Assembly: GCA_045576355.1 (NCBI GenBank)
Contig: JAZNGG010000012.1
Location: forward strand, 1-64,000
DNA length: 64,000 nucleotides
Direction: 5' to 3'
From: Liminaster sp045576355
GTDB lineage: Bacteria; Bacteroidota; Bacteroidia; Bacteroidales; UBA3663
Of the stretch, positions 16,703 through 26,133 are shown in pieces. Each line of letters starts with the position of its first letter. Within the stretch, counting starts at the first letter, position 1. The position numbers were made by a program, and so were the translations under genes. A model generated the notes under the pieces. The model made no database searches and had not been told where the DNA came from. It saw only the letters and a list, made by a program, of their open reading frames with translations.

Positions 16703-19162
16703 ATGAAAAGACTCTACATTTTATTTACAATCATTTTCGCTGTGAGTTGTTTGCAATCTAATGCAACTCCAAGAACAGAATCACAAGCCCAAAAAGTTGC
16801 AAAAGAGTTTTTTGCGGCTCGCTCCGGATTAGATATTTCTCAGATAAATCTTCAAGAATTTGAAGGATCCATATTGCGCAAAAGTGCAGATAGAGAGCAT
16901 TCTTCTTCATTGATTCCTTATTACATCTTTAATAAAAAAGGAGAAGGTTTTGTAATTATCTCCGGATCAGACATAACCGCTCCGGTTTTAGCATATTCTG
17001 ATCACAACACCTTCAGTGATAAAAATATCCCCGAAAACTTGAATAGTTGGTTCTCGTTGGTGGCAGATGCCATCAAATATGTAGAAGAGCATCCAGAAAC
17101 AGCCATTACAACTGCCCATAGAGCTGCGCTAAATACGAAAGAAATAGCGCCACTACTTGGCAACATCAAGTGGGATCAAGGCTCTCCCTATAATGACCTT
17201 TGTCCCACAAACTCGATGGTGGGATGTGCTGCCACTGCCATGGCTCAAGTGATGCGTTTTCATAAATATCCGGCAAAAGGCATTGGTTCGCATTACTACA
17301 CTTGGAGAAACCCAACGACTGGTTCGACAGAGACTTTATCTGTGGACTTTTCGCAACAAACCTACAATTGGGATCTAATGTTTCAAGAATATAACAAATT
17401 AACCACCTCTTCTGACTCTAAAGCCGAAGTTGCTAAAATCTGTTATCATGCAGGAGTTTCATTAGACATGAATTATTCGCCTTCAGGTTCTGGGTCATTC
17501 TCACATTTGTATAAAAGAGCCCTGACACAAAATTTTGGTTATAACCCGAACATCCAAAATTTGCGGCGTGAAGGATTTCATTTTGATGAATGGAATAGCA
17601 TTATCCATAACGAATTAATCAATAGACGACCTGTTTTGCATGGAGGACAATCAGATGCAGGAGGACATGCGTATGTGATTGATGGTTATAAAGATGGTCT
17701 CTATCATGTCAATTGGGGATGGAGTGGCTCTTATGACGGCTACTACGACATCTGTCTCCTCCGACCAGAAGGAGCAGGCTCTGGAGCCGGTGTATCAACG
17801 AATGGTTTTAGCATTGATCAATCCATTACCATCAATATCACTCCACAACAAAATGTAGGAAAATACTATACAGCCTTAGTAGCTGGGACACTTTCATCTA
17901 GCACCAAATCTGCAAAAAGGTCTGCTCGTATTTCCCTCACTTCTACAAAAATAAAAAACTATGCAACTGATAAATTTTCAGGTATTTGGGGGTATCTATT
18001 AATGCAGGATGACAAGGAAATACATAAAGCAAACATAAGATCCTTTGACATTTCTGCAGCTTCTGGAGGGTCTATCTCAATTATTACCTCTTTAACCGGA
18101 TATCTACAAATCCCCTCTACAATTCCCAATGGTAATTATCGTCTATATACATTTGTGCAAGAAAATGGCAGCACACAGTATGACATTCTCCGGCACCACA
18201 TCGAATCTGTCAGCTACCTCAATGTTGAACTCACAGACGACATGATAACCATCTCAAAAGACGATACTACCCCAATCCTTTCAGCTTCTAATTGGAGTAG
18301 CGAAACAGAAACATATTCTGGTGGCATCGAAGGTACACTCAGTGTTGATATAACAAATCAAGGCACCATGACACACGTTGGGGCTTTTTATCTGAATTGT
18401 AGCTCCGAATCAGGAGAGACCTATAAAGTGAAGACCCATGCACCTGTAACCATCGCTCCAGGAGCTACACAGACTGTTATGTTCCAACCGACGTTCCCGA
18501 CGGGTGGTACTTGGACAGCAAAACTTACTACTACCTTACAGAATGCCGATTACTATCAAAATGGCTCCTATGTCGAAGTTGTCTATGACTTAGGCATCAC
18601 GACAACGATCCGAGTCGAGGAAGATGCTTCTGCCGGAGGTAGTTTTACTCTGACAGCAGTTCCCACTATTTCTGCAGATAGTCCTTGTTCTCTTAATTCC
18701 TATATTACGTTTTCTCTGCCGGTTAAAAATAGCGGATCAGATTATAAGGGACAATTCTCCATGCGTTTCTATTCTAGCTCTAACCTCAGTTCTTCATCTT
18801 ATGTAGGAGAAATCGTCCAGACTGTAGAGTTTACAGGAAATGGGACAACCGGGACAATTTCGATCAGAGGGTTATTAAGTAGCGACTTTTTAGAGGCAAA
18901 TAAGAAATATTATACGGCAGCATATTATCGTAAAGGAACCAAATATCTGAAATTGACAGGCGCCGCTAATCGTGTAACAGTAAATGTGACAAAAGAGGAT
19001 CCAAACAGCATAGACAATATAGATGCCGAAAACACGATGGTCGAAATATATGACATCGTTGGTAGGAAAATCGGCAGGGTAGAACAAAAAGAAAAACCTG
19101 CAGAATATAATCTTCCTACAGGTATTTACATCATCGGAAATAAAAAAATATTCATCAGATAA
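16703..19162 (+). CDS. secreted C10 family (streptopain-like) cysteine protease, T9SS cargo
   Basis: An 819-aa protein with a Sec signal (1-22). Residues 25-140 form the inhibitory propeptide (Spi-like: 'AQKVAKEFFAAR', 'FVIISGSDITAPVLAYSD'). The catalytic Cys175 is in MVGCAATAMAQVMRF and His312 in GGHAYVIDGY, with a Trp-rich 'HVNWGWSGSYDGYY' segment. Residues ~390-760 are tandem beta-sandwich modules. The C-terminal ~60 residues ('VEIYDIVGRKIG' ... YNLPTGIYIIGNKK) are a type A T9SS sorting domain. Related to SpeB and the Porphyromonas PrtT group. The gene has its own promoter and is followed at 42 bp by the SPOR lipoprotein. Confidence 0.93.
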   Translation: MKRLYILFTIIFAVSCLQSNATPRTESQAQKVAKEFFAARSGLDISQINLQEFEGSILRKSADREHSSSLIPYYIFNKKGEGFVIISGSDITAPVLAYSDHNTFSDKNIPENLNSWFSLVADAIKYVEEHPETAITTAHRAALNTKEIAPLLGNIKWDQGSPYNDLCPTNSMVGCAATAMAQVMRFHKYPAKGIGSHYYTWRNPTTGSTETLSVDFSQQTYNWDLMFQEYNKLTTSSDSKAEVAKICYHAGVSLDMNYSPSGSGSFSHLYKRALTQNFGYNPNIQNLRREGFHFDEWNSIIHNELINRRPVLHGGQSDAGGHAYVIDGYKDGLYHVNWGWSGSYDGYYDICLLRPEGAGSGAGVSTNGFSIDQSITINITPQQNVGKYYTALVAGTLSSSTKSAKRSARISLTSTKIKNYATDKFSGIWGYLLMQDDKEIHKANIRSFDISAASGGSISIITSLTGYLQIPSTIPNGNYRLYTFVQENGSTQYDILRHHIESVSYLNVELTDDMITISKDDTTPILSASNWSSETETYSGGIEGTLSVDITNQGTMTHVGAFYLNCSSESGETYKVKTHAPVTIAPGATQTVMFQPTFPTGGTWTAKLTTTLQNADYYQNGSYVEVVYDLGITTTIRVEEDASAGGSFTLTAVPTISADSPCSLNSYITFSLPVKNSGSDYKGQFSMRFYSSSNLSSSSYVGEIVQTVEFTGNGTTGTISIRGLLSSDFLEANKKYYTAAYYRKGTKYLKLTGAANRVTVNVTKEDPNSIDNIDAENTMVEIYDIVGRKIGRVEQKEKPAEYNLPTGIYIIGNKKIFIR

Positions 19163-19204
19163 AACCTATAGCAGAGAAATAATAATTTAAAAATTATATC
19201 CATT

Positions 19205-19705
19205 ATGAAAAAGATTACATTAGCCATCAGTGTTTTACTTGCTACATTGGCTCTCAACACCGGTTGTAAATCCAACAAACAGTCCATGAAGAATCTTTAT
19301 GAGCAAGCTGTCGAACAAGATGCCGCATCGGCAGTCCAAGAAGTAGCCCCGGCACCTGTCACTCCCGCCGTACCTGTCACACCGGCCACACCGACCAAGC
19401 CTGCCAACGACCGGACAGAGCGTGTCACCGTAGTCAATAGTTCAGAAGCCGGCTTACTGAAAGCATACAACATTATTGTCGGCACATTCGGACAACTCAC
19501 TAATGCCGAAGGGATGAAAAACAAAATGCAGAGTCGCGGATATAATGCATTTCTTGTTAAAAACACAGCCGGCATGTATCGCGTTGTGGCAGCCGGCTAT
19601 GACACCAGAGAGCAGGCTGAGCCCGTACGTGACACACTTCGCGCCAACTTCCCTGACGAAGCCGGTACTTGTGCTGACGCATGGTTACTCATCCCTCAGC
19701 AATAA
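19205..19705 (+). CDS. SPOR-domain lipoprotein
   Basis: A 166-aa lipoprotein with lipobox LNTGC (Cys21). Residues 40-75 are a Pro/Ala/Val/Thr-rich linker with near-repeats of 'TPAVPVTPAT', probably extended in the periplasm. Residues 85-165 form a SPOR domain ('YNIIVGTFGQLTNAEGMKNKM', 'GYNAFLVKNTAGMYRVVAAGYDTREQAE'). SPOR domains bind denuded glycan strands at division sites. The gene is downstream of the C10 protease and ends in a strong terminator. Codon use is GC-richer than in the polysaccharide locus. Confidence 0.9.
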   Translation: MKKITLAISVLLATLALNTGCKSNKQSMKNLYEQAVEQDAASAVQEVAPAPVTPAVPVTPATPTKPANDRTERVTVVNSSEAGLLKAYNIIVGTFGQLTNAEGMKNKMQSRGYNAFLVKNTAGMYRVVAAGYDTREQAEPVRDTLRANFPDEAGTCADAWLLIPQQ

Positions 19706-19736
19706 AATTTGCTAACAAAAAAAGAGAAATAAAACT

Positions 19737-19803
19737 CACGCAGCCCATGACCGACGGATGCCAATCAGAGCACTCCACTATTGGTTTTGGCTGCGTGTTT
19801 TTT
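19737..19803 (+). terminator. terminator after SPOR gene, with nested hairpin
   Basis: Outer stem CACGCAGCC (19737-19745) pairs with GGCTGCGTG (19789-19797) and is followed by six T. The 43-nt loop holds a second stem, CCAAT/ATTGG (about 19761-19765 with 19779-19783). The loop is unusually large for a simple terminator. Confidence 0.8.
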
Positions 19804-19873
19804 ATAAAGTCTTAGGTTATGCGAAAATAGAGCAAAACCCTTAAACGATAATAACCCCAAAAAACATAAGGAT

Positions 19874-22477
19874 ATGGATAAGTATATCTTTACTACGATT
19901 TGCCTCCTTTGGGCACTACACCCTCTCGCATCTCTTCCATTGGTTGCAAAGCAAGATGTGACACTTTCTACTCCTCAAACCACAGAGGTATTGCCAACCA
20001 CTTCATTCAAGATTTCTCGTGCAGGTTATACTTTCACTCCCAATGAAAAGTGCTTATACGTTACTACCCACAAAGAAAAAGCCTCATTACCTACATCTCC
20101 ATTCATATTTACAGATATTAAAGATGCGCTTTCTGCTGTAAAAGAAGGCACTGAAGATCATCCCATGCGAGTCATGATTGCCCCATCAGTCTATTGGTTA
20201 GACAACCCCGAAGATCCGGCAATCAGACGTCCTCAAGGCAAATCCGGCACACCTTATGCCATCACCGTGGATTGCCCTTATCTCCATCTGATCGGTTTAA
20301 GTGATCGTCCTGAGGAAGTCATCCTTGCGGTTAATCGTGGCCAAACCCAAGGTGCGGTGGGTAATTTTACGATGATGCTCCTTAAAGGAGATGGTCTGCG
20401 GGCAGAAAACATTACATTTGGCAACTATTGCAACGTGGATCTCGTCTATCCTTCTAATCCTGGTCTAAATCGTAAAAAACGTTCTGATGCCATCGTACAG
20501 GCTCAATTGGTGCATTGTGCAGGCAGCGACAAAGTCTTTGTCCGCAATTGCCGTTTCATCAGCCGACTGAACTTGTGCCCCTTTGTTGGCGCCCGACGTA
20601 CGCTATTTGACAATTGCTACTTCGAGTGCACCGATGATGCTCTCTCCGGATCTGCAGTTTATTATCGCTGTCGTTTTACCCTCTTTAGCAGCAAACCATT
20701 TTACGGAACGACATCTACCGGCGCTGTCTTCCTTGACTGCGATCTCTATACACACACACGAGACCAGCAATACCTCACCAAAGTGCCGGGTGTAGTGAGC
20801 ATGATAGACTGTCGATGGCATACACTCTATGACGCTGCACACGCTCCGCTACAGATCTCTTGGACACGCGATGCCTCTTCCACCGTTTGCTACCAGCACA
20901 ATGTCACTCTTAATGGAGCTCCTTACATCATCGACAAAGATCGTCCCGAGGGGAATATCCTCCTCAGCGACCAATCCATACTTAAAGCCTACAAATTGAC
21001 ACACCAAGGTAAGGTCATCTATAACCTTTGCAACCTCCTCGGAGCTGACGACGGGTGGGATCCACTCGATCAACGCCCACTCCTTTCTCAAATAGAGGCT
21101 TCATCTAGGCAATCTCTCACCCGGATTCCTACCCTCCTCTCCCTCACTCCATCTCACCTCAATATGGAGGCTCAAGGGCAGACCGAAATTCTGGAAAGCC
21201 GATATTATCTATGGGGAGCTTTTCCCGCTTCTCGAGAAAGCCATGAGATGTTAACCAAAGGCTATAATCAATGGGAAGCCTCGGGTGTATTAAAAATTCA
21301 ACCTCGCGACTTTAACACAGCCTTTTGCACCTCGCAGAGTCACTTCTACACTCCCACAGATGCCACTGTGACAATGGCTGCAGATTGTGGATTACATGCT
21401 CGGGCAATGATCCGATTAAAACCCCACCTCAAAGCAGCACCCCAGTTTGCATCACCTCCGACCCTCAGTTATGAAAAAAAGCGTAGAGCCATAACACTCT
21501 CCTATACCATTACTCCCGGCAACGAAGATGATTGCAGTCGCGTCGTTTGGTATAGGCTCACCGATCCTGAACAGATGGATACTATAGCGGTCAAATATGG
21601 CACAGAGAGTGCCGAACGAACGATCTACCCCATCAGCAGAGCAGACCGAGACTATTATCTGATGGCTGCCATCACTCCTCGTCGTCGAGACACCCACTTC
21701 GGAGAGACACAATACGTGATCATGCAGCATCCCATATCTGACAAACAAGTCAAGTGGGATCTTTTTGACCAACACAGTCTCCACACCGACTTCACAGATA
21801 TCCCATGTCACTACCAGCCTCACATACGCCCGGGCTTTTGGACATTTGATGCCCACAAGCCCGCAGACACCCACGAATATGATTGGACACCTAATCCCCA
21901 AAATGCCTGGCGTTATGGCACGGCGCCAGACAATGCCCGAGGCAAGGGACTGGTACAACAAAGTCGTGGTGCACGACTCTTCTACACACCGGCACGGAGA
22001 GGCTGTGGAGACATGCGTGTTCGCTGGATTATGGATCCATGCAAAAGTGGAGGACAGGGCTTCGGCAGTGCCACCGGTCAGTACCTCGATCTATACATCA
22101 AGATGGACGCAAAAACACTCACCGGCTATGGCCTTCGCATCGAGCGTACGCCACACCATGACCGAGCAGTCACCTTCACTTTGATGCGCTATGATCATGG
22201 CCATGCCACACCCATCTCTACCCCCCAACCATCCGCCTGCTTCCGCACCTCCTGCACCGTCGAACTTACACTCCGAGGACATTATCTCACTGCTATGGCA
22301 GTAACATCAGCCCCCATTAGCCATGAGACTTTGCCGTCCGATGTCGCTACCTCCATTTCCCTACGTGCAGAAGTTGAGCCCGGTGACGGCACCTCTATCG
22401 GCCTTCAACACACTGGGTCGGTTGGCGCTAGCGCAACACTCATTCACCACGTAGAGGCCGAGTGGAAAACATTTTGA
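19874..22477 (+). CDS. secreted pectinesterase-like beta-helix protein with LamG-like C-terminus
   Basis: An 867-aa exported protein (signal 1-21). Residues ~75-370 form a right-handed beta-helix resembling the pectin methylesterase fold: 'FTDIKDALSAVKEG', 'IRRPQGKSGTPYAITV', 'LKGDGLRAENITFGN', 'VFVRNCRFIS', 'DNCYFECTDDALSGSAVYYRCRF'. The segment matching the PME QDTLY motif reads DDALS and the DFIFG aspartate motif is not found, so classical esterase activity is doubtful. Residues ~640-867 look like a concanavalin/LamG sandwich ('FGSATGQYLDLYIKMDA', 'TLRGHYLTAM'). No T9SS tail is visible. Base composition is GC-richer than neighbours. Probably another pectin-related protein; substrate unknown. 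Confidence 0.75.
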   Translation: MDKYIFTTICLLWALHPLASLPLVAKQDVTLSTPQTTEVLPTTSFKISRAGYTFTPNEKCLYVTTHKEKASLPTSPFIFTDIKDALSAVKEGTEDHPMRVMIAPSVYWLDNPEDPAIRRPQGKSGTPYAITVDCPYLHLIGLSDRPEEVILAVNRGQTQGAVGNFTMMLLKGDGLRAENITFGNYCNVDLVYPSNPGLNRKKRSDAIVQAQLVHCAGSDKVFVRNCRFISRLNLCPFVGARRTLFDNCYFECTDDALSGSAVYYRCRFTLFSSKPFYGTTSTGAVFLDCDLYTHTRDQQYLTKVPGVVSMIDCRWHTLYDAAHAPLQISWTRDASSTVCYQHNVTLNGAPYIIDKDRPEGNILLSDQSILKAYKLTHQGKVIYNLCNLLGADDGWDPLDQRPLLSQIEASSRQSLTRIPTLLSLTPSHLNMEAQGQTEILESRYYLWGAFPASRESHEMLTKGYNQWEASGVLKIQPRDFNTAFCTSQSHFYTPTDATVTMAADCGLHARAMIRLKPHLKAAPQFASPPTLSYEKKRRAITLSYTITPGNEDDCSRVVWYRLTDPEQMDTIAVKYGTESAERTIYPISRADRDYYLMAAITPRRRDTHFGETQYVIMQHPISDKQVKWDLFDQHSLHTDFTDIPCHYQPHIRPGFWTFDAHKPADTHEYDWTPNPQNAWRYGTAPDNARGKGLVQQSRGARLFYTPARRGCGDMRVRWIMDPCKSGGQGFGSATGQYLDLYIKMDAKTLTGYGLRIERTPHHDRAVTFTLMRYDHGHATPISTPQPSACFRTSCTVELTLRGHYLTAMAVTSAPISHETLPSDVATSISLRAEVEPGDGTSIGLQHTGSVGASATLIHHVEAEWKTF

Positions 22478-22644
22478 TGGAGCTGTTTTAATAGACGCGA
22501 TCATATAGCTCCATAACGTAGGCGATATCCCACGTCCATTTGTTATATCACTTTTTGTATGCCTTTGGGCAATGAGATCTGTCCGATAAAACTTTTTAGG
22601 AAAAAATTAAGGGCGGAAACCATTAGCGGAAGAGAGAGGGTGCT
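22478..22644. other. intergenic stretch with small hairpin and solo IS-end-like motif
   Basis: A 7-bp stem TGGAGCT/AGCTCCA (22478-22484 with 22507-22513) follows the stop of the preceding gene and has no T-run. CTGTCCGATAAAA (22579-22591) resembles the terminal repeat CTGTCCGGTAAAA of the element at 34226-34493. No ORF is seen here. Confidence 0.4.
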
Positions 22645-22699
22645 ATTAAAAAAAGAAAACATTGCAGGGCCGGGTCAAAAGCATTGTCCCAGCCCTGCA
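22645..22699 (-). terminator. terminator of fucO
   Basis: Stem TGCAGGGC/GCCCTGCA (22663-22670 with 22692-22699), extended inward by GGG/CCC after one mismatch. On the minus strand it is followed by TGTTTTCTTTTTTTAA, a clear U-tract. Confidence 0.85.
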
Positions 22700-22733
22700 T
22701 TGAAATAAACGAAAAGTCAGAAATCAATTCTGA

Positions 22734-23888
22734 TCAAAGAACTTTCTTATAAAGAGCAATAATGTCGTCCAAGGAGACTTCACGAGGATTACCTGGAGTG
22801 CAGACATCTGTAATGGCCTGCTCGGCCAAAGCAGGTATATCACTCTCCTTTATGCCTAACTCAGAGAGATGCTGCGGGATGCCGACCTCGACAGCCAAAT
22901 CTCTAACAGCCTGACAAGCAGCCTGCGCAGCCACCTCTTTGGTCATACCCTCTTTATAAGCATCCATTGCTTTAGCTATCTCAACATACTTGTCGAGGCA
23001 AACCGGAGCGTTAAACTCCATAATGGTCGGCAACAATAAAGCGTTGGCCACACCATGAGGAATGTCAAAGAGTGAGCCCATCGGGTGAGCCATGCCATGC
23101 ACAACACCTAAGCCTACGTTGGAGAATGCCATGCCTGCTATATATTGTGCTACAGCCATACCGTTGCGCCCAACCGGGTTAGTGGGCTCGAAAACTGCTG
23201 TGCGAAGATACTTATTGATCATACGTATGGCCTCAATCTCAAACATGTCTGACATCTCCCATGCTCCACGTGTGATGTATCCCTCAATGGCATGTGTAAG
23301 CGCGTCAAGACCGGTGGCAGCTGTGGTGCCCTTAGGCAAAGAGTACATGAGTTCGGCATCGACTATAGAACAACAAGGGATGTCGTTAGGGTCAACACAA
23401 ACCATCTTTTTATGTTTCTCTTCGTCGATGATGACATAGTTTATAGTTGTTTCTGCAGCTGTTCCGGCAGTAGTGGGCAATGCGATGATGGGTACGGTTT
23501 TGTTTTTAGTGGGAGCACAACCTTCAAGAGAAACAACATCGGCAAACTCCGGGTTATTGCTCACGATGCCAATACCTTTAGCAGTATCCATAGCCGAGCC
23601 TCCACCAATGGCTACAAGAAAATCAGCGCCGGACTTCTTAAATGCCTCCACACCCATCTGTACGTTAGTAACTGTCGGATTAGGCTTCACCTCTGAATAA
23701 ATTTCATAGGGGATGCCTGCCTCATCGAGCACATCGCTTACCATCTTGGCAACACCAAACTGAACAAGCCCCTTGTCTGTGACAATAAGCGCTTTTTTGA
23801 AACCTAAACGGGCTACAACTCCCGGCAATTCTTTGCGTGCTCCGGGTCCGAAGTAAGATACTTCATTTAAAATAAAACGATTTACCAT
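22734..23888 (-). CDS. fucO: lactaldehyde reductase (Fe-dependent group III alcohol dehydrogenase)
   Basis: A 384-aa protein collinear with E. coli FucO (382-383 aa). It reduces L-lactaldehyde to 1,2-propanediol with NADH, regenerating NAD+ in fucose/rhamnose fermentation. Visible motifs: NAD-binding GGGSAMDTAKGIG near 95, SLEGCAPTKNK and PTTAGTAAETTINYVI near 140-150, and the metal-site segments DALTHAIEGYITRGAW, 'GVVHGMAHPMGS' and 'DIPHGVANALLLP' holding the His ligands. It lies 64 bp after pulA on the same strand and has its own terminator, so the two are probably co-transcribed. Confidence 0.95.
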   Translation of the reverse strand: MVNRFILNEVSYFGPGARKELPGVVARLGFKKALIVTDKGLVQFGVAKMVSDVLDEAGIPYEIYSEVKPNPTVTNVQMGVEAFKKSGADFLVAIGGGSAMDTAKGIGIVSNNPEFADVVSLEGCAPTKNKTVPIIALPTTAGTAAETTINYVIIDEEKHKKMVCVDPNDIPCCSIVDAELMYSLPKGTTAATGLDALTHAIEGYITRGAWEMSDMFEIEAIRMINKYLRTAVFEPTNPVGRNGMAVAQYIAGMAFSNVGLGVVHGMAHPMGSLFDIPHGVANALLLPTIMEFNAPVCLDKYVEIAKAMDAYKEGMTKEVAAQAACQAVRDLAVEVGIPQHLSELGIKESDIPALAEQAITDVCTPGNPREVSLDDIIALYKKVL

Positions 23889-23952
23889 GTTTTTAAGATT
23901 TTAAAAAGTGAAAAATAAAAAAGGTTAGTTATCATTATAAATAAAAAGATAA

Positions 23953-25959
23953 TCAATCATGAACTATGAGTGCGGACTGTGCCGGAACTGCAATATGACT
24001 TCCACTAAGGGTTAACAAACCTTCCGGACGAATGACTCCATTCATGCAAACCACCGTGTAATTAGAATTGGGGACATCGACCATAACGCTCTCTTTGCGA
24101 GCATTGAGAATAACGATAATATTCTCCCACACATCTCCTCCGGCATGATCTTTGAGACGGAATGCTACAACGCCACTATCCGGGACATCAAGAAACTCTA
24201 AATGCTTCCGTACAGCATCTGCCGATCCTAACCGGAATGCCGGATGTGCACGACGTAGAGCAATGAGGTCTCGATAATAGGTAAAGACATTATGATAGGT
24301 AAATTTACGATGCCAGTCTATAACATTGACAGAGTCAGGACTATTATAACTATTATGAACACCTTTCTTGTCACGCATCACCTCCTCACCGGCAAGTATG
24401 AAGGGAACTCCCTGGGAGGTAAAGACCGCAGTCTGAGCGAGCAGATCTAAACGAATCAACTCATCATCACTTATGCCGGGAATGCTTGTCTTGAGACGAT
24501 CTACAAGGCACATATCATCGTGGCATGAGACATAACAGATCATCTGTGTCGGTTCTTTTGCCCAAGGGGCTTTAGCATAATTTACTTTGCTATAATCGAC
24601 ACCGGGGTGATCAACAGCTCCGACAATGCCAAACTTTATGCTCTCCTCCATGCCCGGCAATCCCGCAAGGAAAGCCGCCTGATGATCATCGCTGAAAGGT
24701 CCTCGCAAAGCATCTCTCAACTCGTCACTGAATGCAGCTACTCCGGGGACAGCAGCAATGTTAGCTTTCATTGTCGCCTCCTCGGCAGGAAGCTGAGGTG
24801 CTTGTGCAGCCCATCCCTCTCCATAAATATAAATAGAGGAATCGATGCTTGAAGCAACAGCACGAATCTGATTCATCGTTTCGATGTCGTGGATACCCAT
24901 TAAGTCAAACCGGAACCCATCAATGTGATACTCCTCTATCCAATAACGGACACTTTCAATCATATAACGACGCATCATCTCACGATCACTAGCCGTCTCA
25001 TTACCACAACCGGAAGCATCTGCCCATGATCCATCTTCTCGCGTTCGGAAGAAATAGCCAGGTACAGTGCGCTCGAATGGTGATGAAGAGATGTCAAAAA
25101 CATGATTATAGACCACATCGAGTATAACACGGATGCCCGCACGATGCAGAGACTGCACCATCTGTTTAAATTCCCTAATGCGAACTTCCGGGTCATAAGG
25201 ATCCGTCGAGTATGAACCATCCGGTACGTTATAATTCACCGGATCATATCCCCAATTATATTGATTATTGTCTAAACGAGTCTCATCGACAGATGCATAG
25301 TCATAAGATGGGAGAAGATGCACATGAGTCACCCCTAGTTCTTTAAGGTGATCAATTCCGGTTGCTAAACCATCAGGAGAAGTCGTTCCCTCTTCGCTCA
25401 AAGCAATAAACTTCCCTCGCCGGGTAATCCCTGAAGCCGGAGAAATGGAAAAATCTCGATGGTGCATCTCATAAATAACAATGTCTGCAGGAGACTTGAG
25501 CGTGGGTCGTACATCGTTTTCCCAACCCTCCGGGTCAGTATTTTTCATATCAATAATAGCCCCTCGCAAACCATTAACTCCTACAGCTCGTGCATTGATT
25601 CCCGGAGTTTCAGACAACCATTTTCCTTTATACTTGACCTGAAATGTGTAAAATCGTCCTTGTAGATCCTCATCTACCTTTGTTGTCCAACAACCATCCG
25701 AAGCTGCATCCATCTCTAAAGTAGAGGTAGGCAATCCATTCAATCCCTCTTCGTAAAGATGCAAACGAACTTTCTGAGCTGTGGGTGCCCAAAGTGTAAA
25801 TGAAGTTGAAGCAGGAGTGTAAACCATCTCAAGTAAATCTCCTTGCCGCACCGGGTACTCTTCAAAATTTTTATACTGTACTCCATCAGAACAAGCAGTA
25901 AACAACGCTGTCCATATTGTCGCCACACCTGTGGCTATCTTAGAATGTTTCATTTTCAT
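23953..25959 (-). CDS. pulA: type I pullulanase, lipoprotein (GH13)
   Basis: A 668-aa lipoprotein with lipobox LFTAC (Cys23). Residues 50-150 form an N-terminal CBM48-like sandwich ('TSFTLWAPTAQKVRLHLYEEG'). The GH13 barrel carries 'YEMHHRDFS', 'VILDVVYNHVF', 'IDGFRFDLMGIHD' (catalytic Asp), YGEGW (Glu region) and 'YVSCHDDMCLVDRL'. A C-terminal beta domain follows. It cleaves alpha-1,6 branches of pullulan/starch or glycogen; the anchor places it in the periplasm or on the outer membrane. The promoter is divergent from that of the SusR-like gene, which probably controls it. Confidence 0.94.
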   Translation of the reverse strand: MKMKHSKIATGVATIWTALFTACSDGVQYKNFEEYPVRQGDLLEMVYTPASTSFTLWAPTAQKVRLHLYEEGLNGLPTSTLEMDAASDGCWTTKVDEDLQGRFYTFQVKYKGKWLSETPGINARAVGVNGLRGAIIDMKNTDPEGWENDVRPTLKSPADIVIYEMHHRDFSISPASGITRRGKFIALSEEGTTSPDGLATGIDHLKELGVTHVHLLPSYDYASVDETRLDNNQYNWGYDPVNYNVPDGSYSTDPYDPEVRIREFKQMVQSLHRAGIRVILDVVYNHVFDISSSPFERTVPGYFFRTREDGSWADASGCGNETASDREMMRRYMIESVRYWIEEYHIDGFRFDLMGIHDIETMNQIRAVASSIDSSIYIYGEGWAAQAPQLPAEEATMKANIAAVPGVAAFSDELRDALRGPFSDDHQAAFLAGLPGMEESIKFGIVGAVDHPGVDYSKVNYAKAPWAKEPTQMICYVSCHDDMCLVDRLKTSIPGISDDELIRLDLLAQTAVFTSQGVPFILAGEEVMRDKKGVHNSYNSPDSVNVIDWHRKFTYHNVFTYYRDLIALRRAHPAFRLGSADAVRKHLEFLDVPDSGVVAFRLKDHAGGDVWENIIVILNARKESVMVDVPNSNYTVVCMNGVIRPEGLLTLSGSHIAVPAQSALIVHD

Positions 25960-26011
25960 GGTAGTTGATATTCTGAAATGAATAATTATTATAGATATGT
26001 TTTTAATAGGG

Positions 26012-26041
26012 CAAAGATAAGTATTCTGTATGAATTAGCAA
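26012..26041 (-). promoter_or_regulatory. promoter of pulA-fucO
   Basis: Minus strand: -7 TATCTTTG (26012-26019) and -33 TTG (26039-26041) at 19 bp. In the same 174-bp intergenic region the plus strand has a weaker -7, TATCTTCG (26094-26101), for the divergent regulator gene. Confidence 0.7.
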
Positions 26042-26133
26042 TTTTTACCTCATTTTTTTTCATGTAAAAAAGCATTTGTTTCTTTTTTTTTACTATCTTC
26101 GCTTTCGAAAGTCTATCAGACACTAATATCAGT

